12,270 nt of DNA from Dictyocoela muelleri. Lineage: Eukaryota > Microsporidia. The notes under the pieces are model-generated. The model made no database searches, was not told the DNA's origin, and saw only the letters and a program-made list of their open reading frames with translations. Where the stretch lies: the NCBI GenBank assembly GCA_016256075.1, contig SDVU01000392.1:1736-14005 (forward strand), in the 5' to 3' direction. How positions within the stretch are numbered: the first letter of the stretch is position 1; the number at the start of each line of letters is the position of its first letter. Positions 1 through 8,514 of the stretch are shown here, in pieces. The position numbers were made by a program, and so were the translations under genes.

Positions 1-77
1 AAATTTAATAAATCATTTTCAGAAATCTATCTTAATCTCTTATCTTATTTACGGCCACCCATTCGGAAGATGTGACA
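1..77 (+). repeat. 5' LTR, 3'-terminal 77 bases only
   Basis: Bases 1-77 are identical to 4069-4145 at the right end of the element and finish with the same terminal TGTGACA. The rest of this LTR lies outside the window. Identity over the shared part indicates little time since insertion, although 77 bases is a small sample. Confidence 0.95.
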
Positions 78-79
78 TT

Positions 80-920
80 TTGAGCTCAAAGTCATCAAAA
101 GAACTCCTTAGAAGTAAATTGATTAAAGAAGAAGTTTGGATACGACAAACAATGCAAGTAGATCAAAATATAGAAACTGCGCTATTCGAATATTCAAATA
201 AAGAATCCGGACTTAAAATCATTCATAAGCTAAACCTACTCAAGGCAGTAGATGATCAAGATTTAATAAATTGGAAAAACTGTTTTCAAGAAGTAGCTAG
301 GATTTGCAAATGGTCCGATGCCACACAACAAGATGTATTAACGCAAATAATGGACATAAATATTCAATATCAAATTGGCAGTACAACTTCCGCAAACGAA
401 ACACTTTACAAACTTTTAAAGCTAAAGTATAATGAAAACTCGGCTCATTTTTATCAAAAGAGATTATCAACAATCAGACAAAATAATCATTACACAATCA
501 GAGCATATCTCAAAGAGATAAGAGAAACCTGCAATAAATTATCGATTTGCTTAGACTGGGATAACGCAACGACCGAATCAAAAGTTCAAGAGATATTCAT
601 CTGTGGATTACACTAAAAAGCACGATTCGAAATAGCAAAAACGGTAAATAAAGATTTCAATAGCATATTACAAACATTTATAAACATGGAAAATTTTATA
701 ATTGAGAGTTTTATCAAGGATAACAATGACAATAATGTTCAAGGGACAAGAATGAATTATCATAATGGACAAAAGAAAGAATACAAAATTAAAAATACAT
801 ATTACGTAAAAAATAAAGGTATAAAGAACAAATACTGTTCTTTTCACAAAACTAACTCACATGGAGATAGCGAGTGCAGAGCACAAATTAAAGAAAATAA
901 GTTGAAAAAGATTGAAAATT
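80..920 (+). pseudogene. Gag-like region with C-terminal zinc knuckle (fossil)
   Basis: This region directly follows the 5' LTR, as gag does in Ty3 elements. The first part is a helical, charged sequence with the look of a Ty3-type capsid region. The later part is very basic and contains the cluster CSFHKTNSHGDSEC, a C/H variant of the retroviral zinc knuckle seen in Ty3/Gypsy relatives. The family would use it to assemble a particle and package RNA. No convincing ATG lies at the 5' end, and the reading frame is open back into the LTR. Broken as part of the fossil element. Confidence 0.75.
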
Positions 921-949
921 AAAAAAATTATATAATGAACGAACCAACA

Positions 950-1340
950 CCGCCAACAAAAACAGTAAAAATCCCAATTACAGTTAATGGAAATGTTATT
1001 GAGGGTATCTTCGATACTGGCTCGGATAAAAATTACCTTACAGCAAAAATTGTATAAGAAAACAACCTAATAACCAGAAATATGGAAAAGGAGGAAAAGG
1101 TGCAGATTGCTGATGGCAAATGCATAACTATAAAAAGAGAAATAGATTTAAATTTTGCCTTGTATAACGATTCAAAGAAAACATATCGAAGTAAATTTCA
1201 CGTAATTGAAGAAAAACATGACAATGCCATTATAGGAATGAGGTTCTTAAAGGAAAACGATGTCATTATAGATTTTAAAAGGGACAAGATCACAATTGAC
1301 GACAATGAATATAATCTTAATTCTGGCAGTTCAGACATAT
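950..1340 (+). pseudogene. Aspartic protease region (fossil)
   Basis: The catalytic motif appears as GIFDTGSDKNYL around 1001-1040, preceded by a beta-strand-like KIPITVNGNVIE. A later hydrophobic stretch, AIIGMRFLKENDVIIDF (about 1230-1275), matches the second half of retropepsin-type proteases with the ILG-like turn before the RT. In the family this enzyme cuts the Gag-Pol precursor. The position between the zinc knuckle and the RT is as expected. Confidence 0.75.
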
Positions 1341-1439
1341 GTTTTGCAGACAAAAAATTAATTGAAAAAAGTAAGGTATTGAATATTTCTCGAGTAAATG
1401 ATGAATTAGAACAGCTGATAAACCATTACAAAGAAATAA

Positions 1440-2150
1440 ATCCTAAAATAGGTGACATTGGAATCAAAAAACATTATATTGTATTAACTGAAAGATTTAA
1501 CAGAATTATGAAGGAATATCCAGTACCACTTGGTATTAGAGACGAAGTAAAAAATCACTTAGATGAATTAATAACAAACAAAATCATCACCGAAACAAAT
1601 ACTGAATTTATTTCTCCCGCATTTATAATTCGCAAGAAAAATGGTAAAATAAGATTGGTAGTAGACTATAGGTATCTCAATTCCATAACCAAGAAGACTA
1701 ACCAATTCGTTCCAAAAATTTCTGAAATTTTAAGTTGTCTGAAATGTGCTAAATATTTCTCACAAATCGACTTGAATCAGGGATACTGCCAGATTCACGT
1801 AAATAAGGACGATATTCCAAAAAAAGGTTTCATAATTCTAAATAGAACATTCGTGTTTAACAAAATGCCCTTCGGGCCCTGTAATGCGCCCTCTACATTT
1901 CAGTTGGCGATGAATGAGATATTGAAAAATATAAAAAACGTTTTCATATACATGGACGATATCCTTTTGTACTCTGAAACTTATGAAACACATATTGACT
2001 TAATAAATGAAACACTGTTACAACTTATTAAATCTGGAGTTTCAATAAACTTTGAAAAAAGTACTTTTGCCGCTGAATCAGTCAACTATTTGGGTCATGT
2101 TATTACAAAAGATGGAATCAGGCCGGATATTTCTAAGATTGAAAGACTGA
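1440..2150 (+). pseudogene. Reverse transcriptase domain (fossil)
   Basis: Conserved Ty3-class RT blocks occur in order: IRKKNGKIRLVVDYRYLN, FSQIDLNQGYCQI, FVFNKMPFGPCNAPSTFQ, the catalytic VFIYMDDILLYSE, and NYLGHVITKDGI. The active-site box is YMDD, where many Ty3/Gypsy elements have YLDD or YVDD. The family uses this domain to copy element RNA into DNA in cytoplasmic particles. The identification is firm, and the copy belongs to a broken element. Confidence 0.93.
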
Positions 2151-2339
2151 ACATATGCTCCATTAACACAAAAAAAGATTAGAAAGGTTACTTGGATTTT
2201 TTAATTGGTTACAGGCATTCGTAAAAAATATATCATTACTTACAGCAAATCTATACGAAAAACTGAAAACCAACAAAAGGATGATAAAGCTTAGTGAAGA
2301 TGATTATTTAAAAATAAAACAAATTCTTGAAATCATAAA

Positions 2340-2735
2340 ATCAAAGCCTACTTTATATTTTCCAGACTTTAATTTACCATTTAATCTATATTGTGACGCC
2401 TCAGATTTCGGAATAGGATCAGTATTGACTCAAAATAGCAAGATAATCGGTTATTTCAGTAAAAAATATTCGAAGTGCGAAAATAATTATACTATAGTCG
2501 AAAAAGAAGTCCTGGCAATACTAAGATCACTACAACATTTCAAACAGATAATTTTTAATACTAAGGTTAACATTTACACTGATAACGCAAATATAATATT
2601 TACAGGTGATATATCACGCAGAATTAACCGCTGGAAGTTAATAATGGAAGAATTTAATTACTCTCTTCAACACATTAAAGGAAATAAAACCCTAAATGCA
2701 GATTTTTTTATCAAGATCTTTCGAAATAAAAGATA
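2340..2735 (+). pseudogene. RNase H domain (fossil)
   Basis: The domain shows FNLYCDASDFGIGSVLTQ (first catalytic Asp, DAS motif), a middle block IVEKEVLAILRSLQHFK containing the Glu, and VNIYTDNANIIF (TDN motif). These are the landmarks of the RNase H that follows RT in Ty3/Gypsy pol, which removes RNA from RNA:DNA hybrids. The domain lies between RT and integrase as the family requires. Confidence 0.9.
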
Positions 2736-2799
2736 AAAACGAAGAATACAATAAGAGTGACTACCGAGAAAAGGAATTTTTAGATTTACAAGAAATACG

Positions 2800-3766
2800 A
2801 AATAGTATACACAAGGCTAACAAGGAAGATAAAAAACGAATCTTGAAATATTTACATGAAAATCTGGTTCATCCAGGAATTAATAAATTTTTCTTAACAA
2901 TAAATAAATATTTACAATTTGAAAATATCAAAGATTTAATTAAAGAAGTTTGCTATGAATGTAAAAAATGTCAGTTAGAGAAAAATTACAAAACTGAAAG
3001 TGGTGAAATCTCATGTGATTATTTTCCAAGAACAATGAATGATACTGTCGCTTTAGACATAAAGGGACCACTTCCTCTGAAACATTTCTTCACTTCAAGG
3101 AATAAAAAGCAAAAAAATTTTTATATAATAGCCATGGTTGATCTATTCAGTCGTTATACAGAGATAAAAATCATCTACTCTATATATTCAAGAATCATAT
3201 GTAATGCCTTTAAAGAAAAATGGTTAAATGTTCATGGACCTCCCAAAAAATGTCTTACCGATAATGGGAGACAATTTACATCCAAAGAATTCGAGTCTAT
3301 TTCAAAAAATTATAAGATAATACACATAAAGACTGCCCCTTATAACCACACTGGAAACGCAGTGGTCGAAAGAATCAATCAGGAAATCGGGTTGGTACTT
3401 AGGTTAACAAGAGGAAAATCAATTAAAGAAGTTGAACATTCGATATGGAAAAGAATAAACATGACAGCAAATACCACAACAGGTTATTGTCCATATGAGA
3501 TATTCGAAGATAAACCGATTTTTAAAAATGCTAATGAATTCTTGAAAGTTGATAAAAGTAAAATTATAAATGGAATTGCAAGAAAAATGTGTCAATACGC
3601 CAATAAAAAACCAAATAAGATTATTAAATATAAAGAAGGCGATAAAATACTTAAAAGGAATTTTTCACCTGATAAAATTGCAAAGAGATGGAAAGGACCC
3701 TACGAAATTATAAAATTATCAAAAAATAACAGTAACATGTATATTAACGTTAAAGGAAAGCCATAA
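2800..3766 (+). pseudogene. Integrase domain with GPY/F module (fossil)
   Basis: An N-terminal HHCC zinc domain is seen (HENLVHPG followed by CYECKKCQ). The DDE core follows, with VALDIKGPLP, CLTDNGRQFTSKEFE and NAVVERINQEIG. The C-terminal end has a basic region and RWKGPYEIIKLS, the GPY/F module of Ty3/Gypsy integrases. No chromodomain follows, so targeting by chromatin reading is not indicated. The family enzyme inserts the DNA copy into the genome. This copy belongs to a broken element. Confidence 0.92.
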
Positions 3767-3796
3767 AAAATTTCAAAAAGGAACATTCGTCTTTTT

Positions 3797-3810
3797 AAGA
3801 AGGGGGAGAA
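3797..3810 (+). other. Polypurine tract of the LTR element
   Basis: The sequence AAGAAGGGGGAGAA sits immediately 5' of the TG that begins the 3' LTR. This is where LTR elements prime plus-strand DNA synthesis. Position and composition fit the family, and the call rests on context. Confidence 0.8.
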
Positions 3811-4145
3811 TGTAGCGCACATCATATTACATGACAAAAAAACACAAGAATCTGGAACCAGCTCTAAAACGTATTAAATAAAAAAAACGATGAAATCATA
3901 AATATAAAAATTCGAGATTAATCTATTTTTTAAAAAAAAAATATTCAAGGAACACCACGTTATTGATCAAATTGATCAAAAATAATAGTTTTTAAAAATA
4001 ATGATCAAAATTTAAAACTATAAATAGTGCAACAACATGGATTATATGTGCGGAAAATTCAGTGGAGGAAATTTAATAAATCATTTTCAGAAATCTATCT
4101 TAATCTCTTATCTTATTTACGGCCACCCATTCGGAAGATGTGACA
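3811..4145 (+). repeat. 3' LTR (335 bp)
   Basis: The LTR starts with TGTAGC directly after a purine-rich tract and ends with TGTGACA, giving the usual TG...CA termini. It contains a TATA-like box (TATAAATA, 4019-4026), a plausible promoter for the element, and several TGATCAA motifs around 3963-4008. The last 77 bases repeat the window start exactly. The right flank (ATATG...) runs straight into an older integrase-type fossil. Confidence 0.92.
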
Positions 4146-4960
4146 ATATGTGCTGCTAAATTATACGAAAAATATCACGTGATTATATAGGAATAAATTT
4201 AGATTTAATAAGGGAATATGTAAATATCTGTGAGTTTTGTAAACTAGTATCATCTTTTTAAAAATAAAAACTCTTTAAATTATGTCATATAAATAAAAGA
4301 AAGAAAAGACTATTTATTGATTTAATTGACCTAAAAACATATGAAAAAATAAACGGCAAGTTTAAGTATGTAATGACACGTATTGATAGCTATTCTAAAT
4401 TCGCATTTTTTTCCCAATTGAAAAAAAAACTGCATTGTTGTTTCCGATAAGTTGTACAAGTTATGTGCAACTGAGGGAAAATGAGAAATAGTACATACTG
4501 GCAACGAAATCGAGTTTTTCAATTGAGATGTTAAAAATGTCTTGAACAAATATAATATGATCATGTAAAAGGCCGACCTAGATATCCCGAATCTCAAGGG
4601 GAAACTGAGCGGTTTAACGGCACTTTAAAAAGATGATTAGCGAAACATTTATATGGTTTACATAAAAGATGGATTTCTATATTGCGATAATGTTTACCAT
4701 ATAATAATACTATTCATCGTTCAACATCTAAATCGCCATATGAACTATTTCGGAAACTTTATATTACCGATAAAAATAATAAAAATGCAACTAACAATTT
4801 TGAAGAAAAAGAAATAATCGCGAAAATAGATAATTACCTGAGTAATATCTATAAAAACCGAAATTCACGCAAAGATATCAAAATAGGAAATCGTGTATTG
4901 GCCATTATGAATTACGATAATAATAAAAAACGCAAAAGATTGACTCCGATTATTTTGTAA
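4146..4960 (+). pseudogene. Older integrase-type fossil, interrupted by the LTR element
   Basis: The plus strand retains scattered integrase-like stretches: LDLIREYVNICEFCKLV (a CxxC, zinc-domain-like segment), VMTRIDSYSKFAFFSQLKK (start of an rve/DDE core), GRPRYPESQGETERFNGTLK (region of the catalytic Glu), TIHRSTSKSPYELF, and a basic C-terminal tail ending near 4960. The ESQG...ERFNGTLK pattern is closer to the KRBA2/Ginger-like integrase group than to the Ty3 integrase at 2800-3766. It is clearly more decayed than the LTR element, with several breaks, and begins right at the LTR edge, so the LTR element probably inserted into it. Whether it came from a DNA transposon or another integrase-bearing element cannot be told. 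Confidence 0.7.
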
Positions 4961-5463
4961 GTATATTTATTGTTCGCAAAATGGAATGGTTGAGGTTGAG
5001 ATGAAAAAGGTGGAGAGAAAAAAGTTTCGATATACTGTATTAAAATTTTTTAATAAAATAAATTGCATAATTTTCTATATAATTACACTTGAGGTTTTTT
5101 TTCACAAAAATATATAATAGTCAGATTAAATGATTTTTCAAATAAATTCCTTTGATTTTACTGAAAGGTAGAATTTTTAAAAATAAAATTTGTTATAAAG
5201 GTAAAATTTGGTTTTAAAACATTTTATTAGAATAACTAAAAAATCAATTTTTGATAATGAAACTTGACTGTGTATTTTTTGTGCGTCTTAATAATTTAAA
5301 TTATGAAAAATCAATTTTTGATAATGAAATTAACTTGTGTTTTTTTGCTGCTGGCCTCATCATAATTAAATTGATATATTTTTTACAAAAAAATTAAAAA
5401 ATCCTTAATAAATAGACTGTGTGTTTTGGGCGTTGTGTGGTTATCACTGCTAACAATTAATAA
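4961..5463. other. AT-rich spacer without a gene
   Basis: No convincing coding sequence is seen on either strand. The stretch is homopolymer-rich and contains a diverged tandem duplication at 5239-5329. A GTGTGTTTTGGGCGTTGTG stretch near 5417 resembles the T/G-rich part of that duplication. It forms the 3' flank of the 465-codon minus-strand gene, so its 3' UTR probably lies here. Confidence 0.6.
5239..5329. repeat. Diverged tandem duplication, about 67-bp period
   Basis: A perfect 24-bp repeat occurs at 5239-5262 and 5306-5329 (core TCAATTTTTGATAATGAAA). Each copy is followed by a similar but diverged T/G-rich stretch (CTTGACTGTGTATTTT and CTTGTGTTTTTTTG). The 67-bp offset suggests a local duplication that has since diverged in its 3' half. 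Confidence 0.7.
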
Positions 5464-6861
5464 TTAAAAAAAATTTTTATTACCATAATTAAGACATGTT
5501 TTTAACAAACTATCATATAATTCTTCTAATTCACCGCGTATATATTCTTTTATCCGAATATTAAAATCTACTAAAAAACCTAAAATACCATTGGAATTTT
5601 TGATAAAAACAATTTCATTATTTACAAACTTCAATTTATCTCGTTGAAGGTCTACATTAAACTCATGATCTAAAAAATTTTCACGTTTCAGGTTTTGAAT
5701 TAACTCATCGGCAATAAAATTTAAATCAAATTTTTTTCCATGATTATTAAAATTGGAATTCTTATTTTGATCAATTTTACAATCATAAAAATGTATATGT
5801 GTCTTTGTATGAATAATAAATACGGGTTTCCAATCATAAAAACCTTTTTTTACTTTAAAAAATCCACATTTTACTATTAAATAATCGTTACACGGCTTTA
5901 AGTTGTGTTTAACCAATATCTCTTGAATTATATCATCATAAGTTTTATTTATTTTTTGTGTAATTGTTAATTCTTTATTCTGAAAAACATTATTTTCAAT
6001 TTTTATTTTATATTTTTTAGGCTTATTATTAGCCTTATTCCATATTAAGGAACTATTAATGATTAAATTTGTATCACTTTTTATTTCAAATTTATTCAGA
6101 TTAATACAGCAATTATTAATAGTTCTATTTAAATTGTTAACATCTTTATACTCATCTTTATAATTATCTTTATACTCATCATTATAATCATCTTTATACT
6201 CATCTTTATAATTATCTTTATACTCATCTTTATAATTATCTTTATACTCATCTTTATAATTATCTTTATACTCATCTTTATGATCATTTTTAGTCTTAAT
6301 CATTGACATCCATACATTTTGAATATCACACAATCTTTTAATCAAAAATTGGCATTCGAGATCTAACTCATCTAATTGTTCTCTAAAATATTTCTTTATA
6401 TGATTAATTTCAGAATTTTGCTTCTCAACATGATCATAATACATTTTAATATCCTGTTTTAGAAAATATCCTGTAAACCATTCATCATATTTACCTTTTA
6501 GTGCCTCCAAATGTAATTTTTTTGAAAGTTCAATTTTTATAGTATAACTTTCTAATTCTGATTCGTTTTTGTTTTTCAGCCTTTGCAATTCCTCACCAAT
6601 CTTTGATTTCATGAATTGATTAATATCCGTAATTAATTCCTGATTTAATTTTAAAAGGCTATTATACCTTTTTATTGCAAGATCAACTGATTCTATAACA
6701 TTCATGTCCCACGTGTTTACACGAGGTATTTGTGTACATTTTAACAATATTTCCACAGTTGTTCTAAATATTGAATTGTATGATTTTGTTATTTCAAATA
6801 ACCAAGTTAGTTTTTGCATTTGTTCTTTATACTCAGTAATTATTTTTTCTAAAATTTCCAT
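5464..6861 (-). CDS. Hypothetical protein: BAR-like helical N-terminus, octapeptide repeats, PH-like C-terminus (465 aa)
   Basis: I do not recognise this as a named gene. Residues 1-190 are rich in heptad-like charged helices (for example EQLDELDLECQFLIKRL at 161-177), with no signal peptide or membrane segment, suggesting coiled-coil or BAR-like packing. Residues 196-240 are five and a half DEYKDNYK octapeptides. Residues about 326-440 look like a PH domain: CGFFKVKKGFYDWKPVFII matches the opening GWLxK...WKxxxxVL strands, followed by THIHFYDCK, and the C-terminal helix could be IKEYIRGELEELYDSLL. A helical or BAR-like module with a PH domain recalls fungal Slm1/Ask10-type membrane-lipid adaptors, so a peripheral role at a phosphoinositide membrane is possible, but this is inference. 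The start is the first ATG of an open frame. The flanks are AT-rich and no operon partner is seen. Confidence 0.85.
   Translation of the reverse strand: MEILEKIITEYKEQMQKLTWLFEITKSYNSIFRTTVEILLKCTQIPRVNTWDMNVIESVDLAIKRYNSLLKLNQELITDINQFMKSKIGEELQRLKNKNESELESYTIKIELSKKLHLEALKGKYDEWFTGYFLKQDIKMYYDHVEKQNSEINHIKKYFREQLDELDLECQFLIKRLCDIQNVWMSMIKTKNDHKDEYKDNYKDEYKDNYKDEYKDNYKDEYKDDYNDEYKDNYKDEYKDVNNLNRTINNCCINLNKFEIKSDTNLIINSSLIWNKANNKPKKYKIKIENNVFQNKELTITQKINKTYDDIIQEILVKHNLKPCNDYLIVKCGFFKVKKGFYDWKPVFIIHTKTHIHFYDCKIDQNKNSNFNNHGKKFDLNFIADELIQNLKRENFLDHEFNVDLQRDKLKFVNNEIVFIKNSNGILGFLVDFNIRIKEYIRGELEELYDSLLKTCLNYGNKNFF
6142..6276 (-). repeat. In-frame 24-bp minisatellite encoding DEYKDNYK
   Basis: Five full units and a partial sixth of a 24-bp repeat lie inside the 465-codon gene and encode residues 196-240. 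Most units are nearly identical at the DNA level; one reads DEYKDDYN. The unit is exactly eight codons, so gain or loss of copies keeps the frame. High DNA identity indicates recent slippage or unequal exchange and predicts length differences among strains. Confidence 0.95.
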
Positions 6862-7040
6862 TTTTTTGAGATTTATTCGGATTTAAATAGATTGAAACAA
6901 GTAAGTTTTATATTACCGTTTCAGAATTCGTGTTTTTTGTCTTTAATATTTATTTTTAGTATTAATCTTTATACTTTACTTAAATGTTTATTTTTGTATC
7001 AATTAAGTAATTTATAATTTTTTTATTTAAAATAATAAAT
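6862..7040. other. AT-rich upstream region of the 465-codon gene
   Basis: This is the presumed promoter side of the minus-strand gene that starts at 6861. It is strongly AT-rich, with no C-rich tract next to the ATG such as the helicase gene has. No other gene is seen. Confidence 0.4.
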
Positions 7041-7113
7041 GGCCAGATACTTCAGTGGTTAACACTCTTGAATGTAAATTTTAAGTATCGAAATTCGAAT
7101 TATTTTAAATTCA
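7041..7113 (+). other. tRNA-like relic (box A/box B), possible SINE head
   Basis: TACTTCAGTGGTTAACACT at 7048-7066 resembles the tRNA D-arm/box A (TRGCNNAGTGG), and AAATTCGAATTA around 7091-7102 resembles the T-loop/box B (GTTCGAATC). Between them is a stretch with GTA in a tyrosine-like anticodon-loop context (ATGTAAA). Acceptor, T and anticodon stems do not pair properly, so this is not a functional tRNA gene. A decayed tRNA or tRNA-derived SINE fits better. Confidence 0.35.
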
Positions 7114-7185
7114 CTTTAATAAATAATTAGGGAATGAGATTAAGCGGTCAAAAACTATAGAAATATAGAATAATATACAGCTGCA

Positions 7186-7232
7186 CCAGTGTGGTATAGC
7201 TGATTAAGACATGTTCAAATCTTTTATAGTGA
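7186..7232 (+). other. Second tRNA-like module with shortened box A to box B spacing
   Basis: GGTATAGCTGATTAAGACA resembles box A, and TGTTCAAATC follows closely, resembling box B. The spacing is too short for a tRNA, so at most this is an internally deleted tRNA-derived sequence. It sits in the same GC-richer island as two similar modules, which is the main reason to record it. Confidence 0.25.
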
Positions 7233-7364
7233 AGCAGAAGGGACACCCCTATGTTTGTAGTTAAGTTCGGCGACGCATCTCGGAAAAAAGTAGTGAAAAA
7301 AAAATGAAAAGCTACTAATTACCTGTATCCTGCTGAGTCATTAATAAAACGAAAATCGCGAATA

Positions 7365-7440
7365 CAGTTGGGCTTCTTGGTAGCTTAGTAGTGACGCATT
7401 ATTGGAACACCAAGAACCAAAGTTCGCAGATCCAAGATAG
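7365..7440 (+). other. Third tRNA-like module with a 7-bp inverted repeat
   Basis: TAGCTTAGTAGTGACGC resembles a D-arm/box A, and AGTTCGCAGATCC about 40 bases downstream resembles box B with a two-base insertion. TTCTTGG immediately before box A pairs perfectly with CCAAGAA at 7411-7417. The layout resembles the tRNA-derived head of a SINE, and the tandem repeat that follows would suit its body or tail. It is not a standard cloverleaf. Confidence 0.35.
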
Positions 7441-7455
7441 GAGACTCCTCTCCGG

Positions 7456-7503
7456 GTTGTCAGCTATGGATGTTGTCAGCTATAGATGTTGTCAGCATGT
7501 AAT
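7456..7503. repeat. 16-bp tandem repeat, three units
   Basis: The units GTTGTCAGCTATGGAT (7456-7471), GTTGTCAGCTATAGAT (7472-7487) and a diverged GTTGTCAGCATGTAAT (7488-7503) lie head to tail. They end the GC-richer island; beyond them the sequence returns to very high AT. Confidence 0.85.
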
Positions 7504-8514
7504 ATATAAAAGAATATTACAGAGTAAAAATAATAAATTATCCTGATAATTTATAAGCTCAAAAATAATATTTTTGGAATATTTTTGATGCCTATCTATT
7601 GAAGCTAGGCCTGATTTATAGATGTACAGTCACAAATTCGGAACTATTATTTTATTATTATGCTTTTAAAATTTTCATTTGTAAATTTGTCCATTAGATA
7701 GTTAACATATTCCTGAATATATTTTGGATTTCTTGTCAATGATTTTTGAAAAAATTTAGATCTGAAGATTTTTTTTAAATAAGAAATGAAATTTGTGGTT
7801 TAATAAAAAAGTTGCAGTACTACATCTTAGTTGGACAATAATATTTTTCTTCAGTAAAATCCGTTTTTTTTGTCGACTGTATATGGCCCAATTTTTTTAT
7901 AAATCTTTAGTAAAATATTTTTGAGTCTTATCGCAATATTTTATAATTATTTTTACTTTTATTGAAAAGTATAACGACCCTATTATAATTATTTTTGATT
8001 GTTTCTAAATACTACTTGACTACTCGTCAGATTAAACTTTGTTTTAGCAAAGTAATTTTATATTGCGTAGTATTAAGATCTTTTTGTCATTATCATTTAT
8101 TTTTATAAATTAAAACAAATATCTCCGAATGTTATTTTTTAAAAATATTTCAATTCACTTATAAAGCCCTAAAAGATTTTTTCTTCTAATTTTAGTAAAA
8201 AATAGATTTTAGAAATTTCTATTAATTTTAATTTTGTTAAAATAATCTTGCAAGTTAAAAATTTTTCAAATTCATTAAAAATAGTCTTTTAAGAAAATTT
8301 TAAACTAAATATTAAACTAATTATTATTCATAAAATTATTATTATTATTAAAATTATTATTATTTTTAATTAATATTATTAAACTAATTATTATTATTCA
8401 TAAAATTTTTAATTCATAAAATTTTTTACTAAATGATCATTTTTTTATTAAAAATACGTAAAAAATAATGAACTTTAAAAAGTTAAATTAAACCTTAAAA
8501 TTTGAAAAAAAACT
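7504..8514. other. Very AT-rich gene-free stretch
   Basis: No coding sequence is supported on either strand. A near-perfect palindrome lies at 7533-7554 (ATAAATTATC, two-base centre, GATAATTTAT). Low-complexity TTA/ATT runs fill about 8280-8440, including a repeated TTAAACTAATTATTATT segment. The last bases are the 3' flank of the helicase gene. Confidence 0.6.
8310..8425. repeat. ATT/TTA low-complexity tract with duplicated segments
   Basis: Runs of (ATT)n alternate with repeated blocks such as TTAAACTAATTATTATTCA and CATAAAATTTTT. The tract looks like slippage-generated simple sequence 100-200 bases downstream of the helicase stop codon. No function can be assigned. Confidence 0.6.

Larger units (their letters stand above)
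1..4145 (+). mobile_element. Ty3/Gypsy LTR retrotransposon, 5' LTR truncated by window edge, broken
   Basis: The parts occur in Ty3/Gypsy (Metaviridae) order: LTR, gag with zinc knuckle, aspartic protease, reverse transcriptase, RNase H, integrase, purine tract, LTR. RT before integrase separates it from Ty1/Copia. The 77 bases at the window start match the end of the 3' LTR base for base, so the insertion is recent, yet the coding region is broken at about three or four points and this copy should be treated as a fossil. No chromodomain is visible after the integrase GPY/F module and there is no envelope-like gene. No clear tRNA primer-binding site starting with TGG follows the 5' LTR. The target duplication cannot be checked because the left flank lies outside the window. 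Confidence 0.95.

Noticed and set aside
4331-4597. 88-codon minus-strand open frame
   Set aside because: It lies antisense to recognisable integrase-type stretches on the plus strand, and its hydrophobic, Phe-rich composition is typical of a shadow of A/T-rich coding sequence.
6704-6886. 60-codon plus-strand open frame at the start of the 465-codon gene
   Set aside because: It is antisense to the N-terminal coding part of the longer gene and lacks any feature of its own.
7041-7113. Functional tRNA-Tyr gene
   Set aside because: Box A and box B resemblance and a GTA in a plausible loop are present, but the acceptor and T stems do not pair, and the anticodon stem only pairs with a shifted loop.
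7240-7310. SRP RNA or 5S rRNA
   Set aside because: TAAGTTCGGC and ATCTCGGAA recall pieces of these RNAs, and GGAGACTCC at 7440 recalls 5S, but the flanking helices and the required order of conserved elements are missing.
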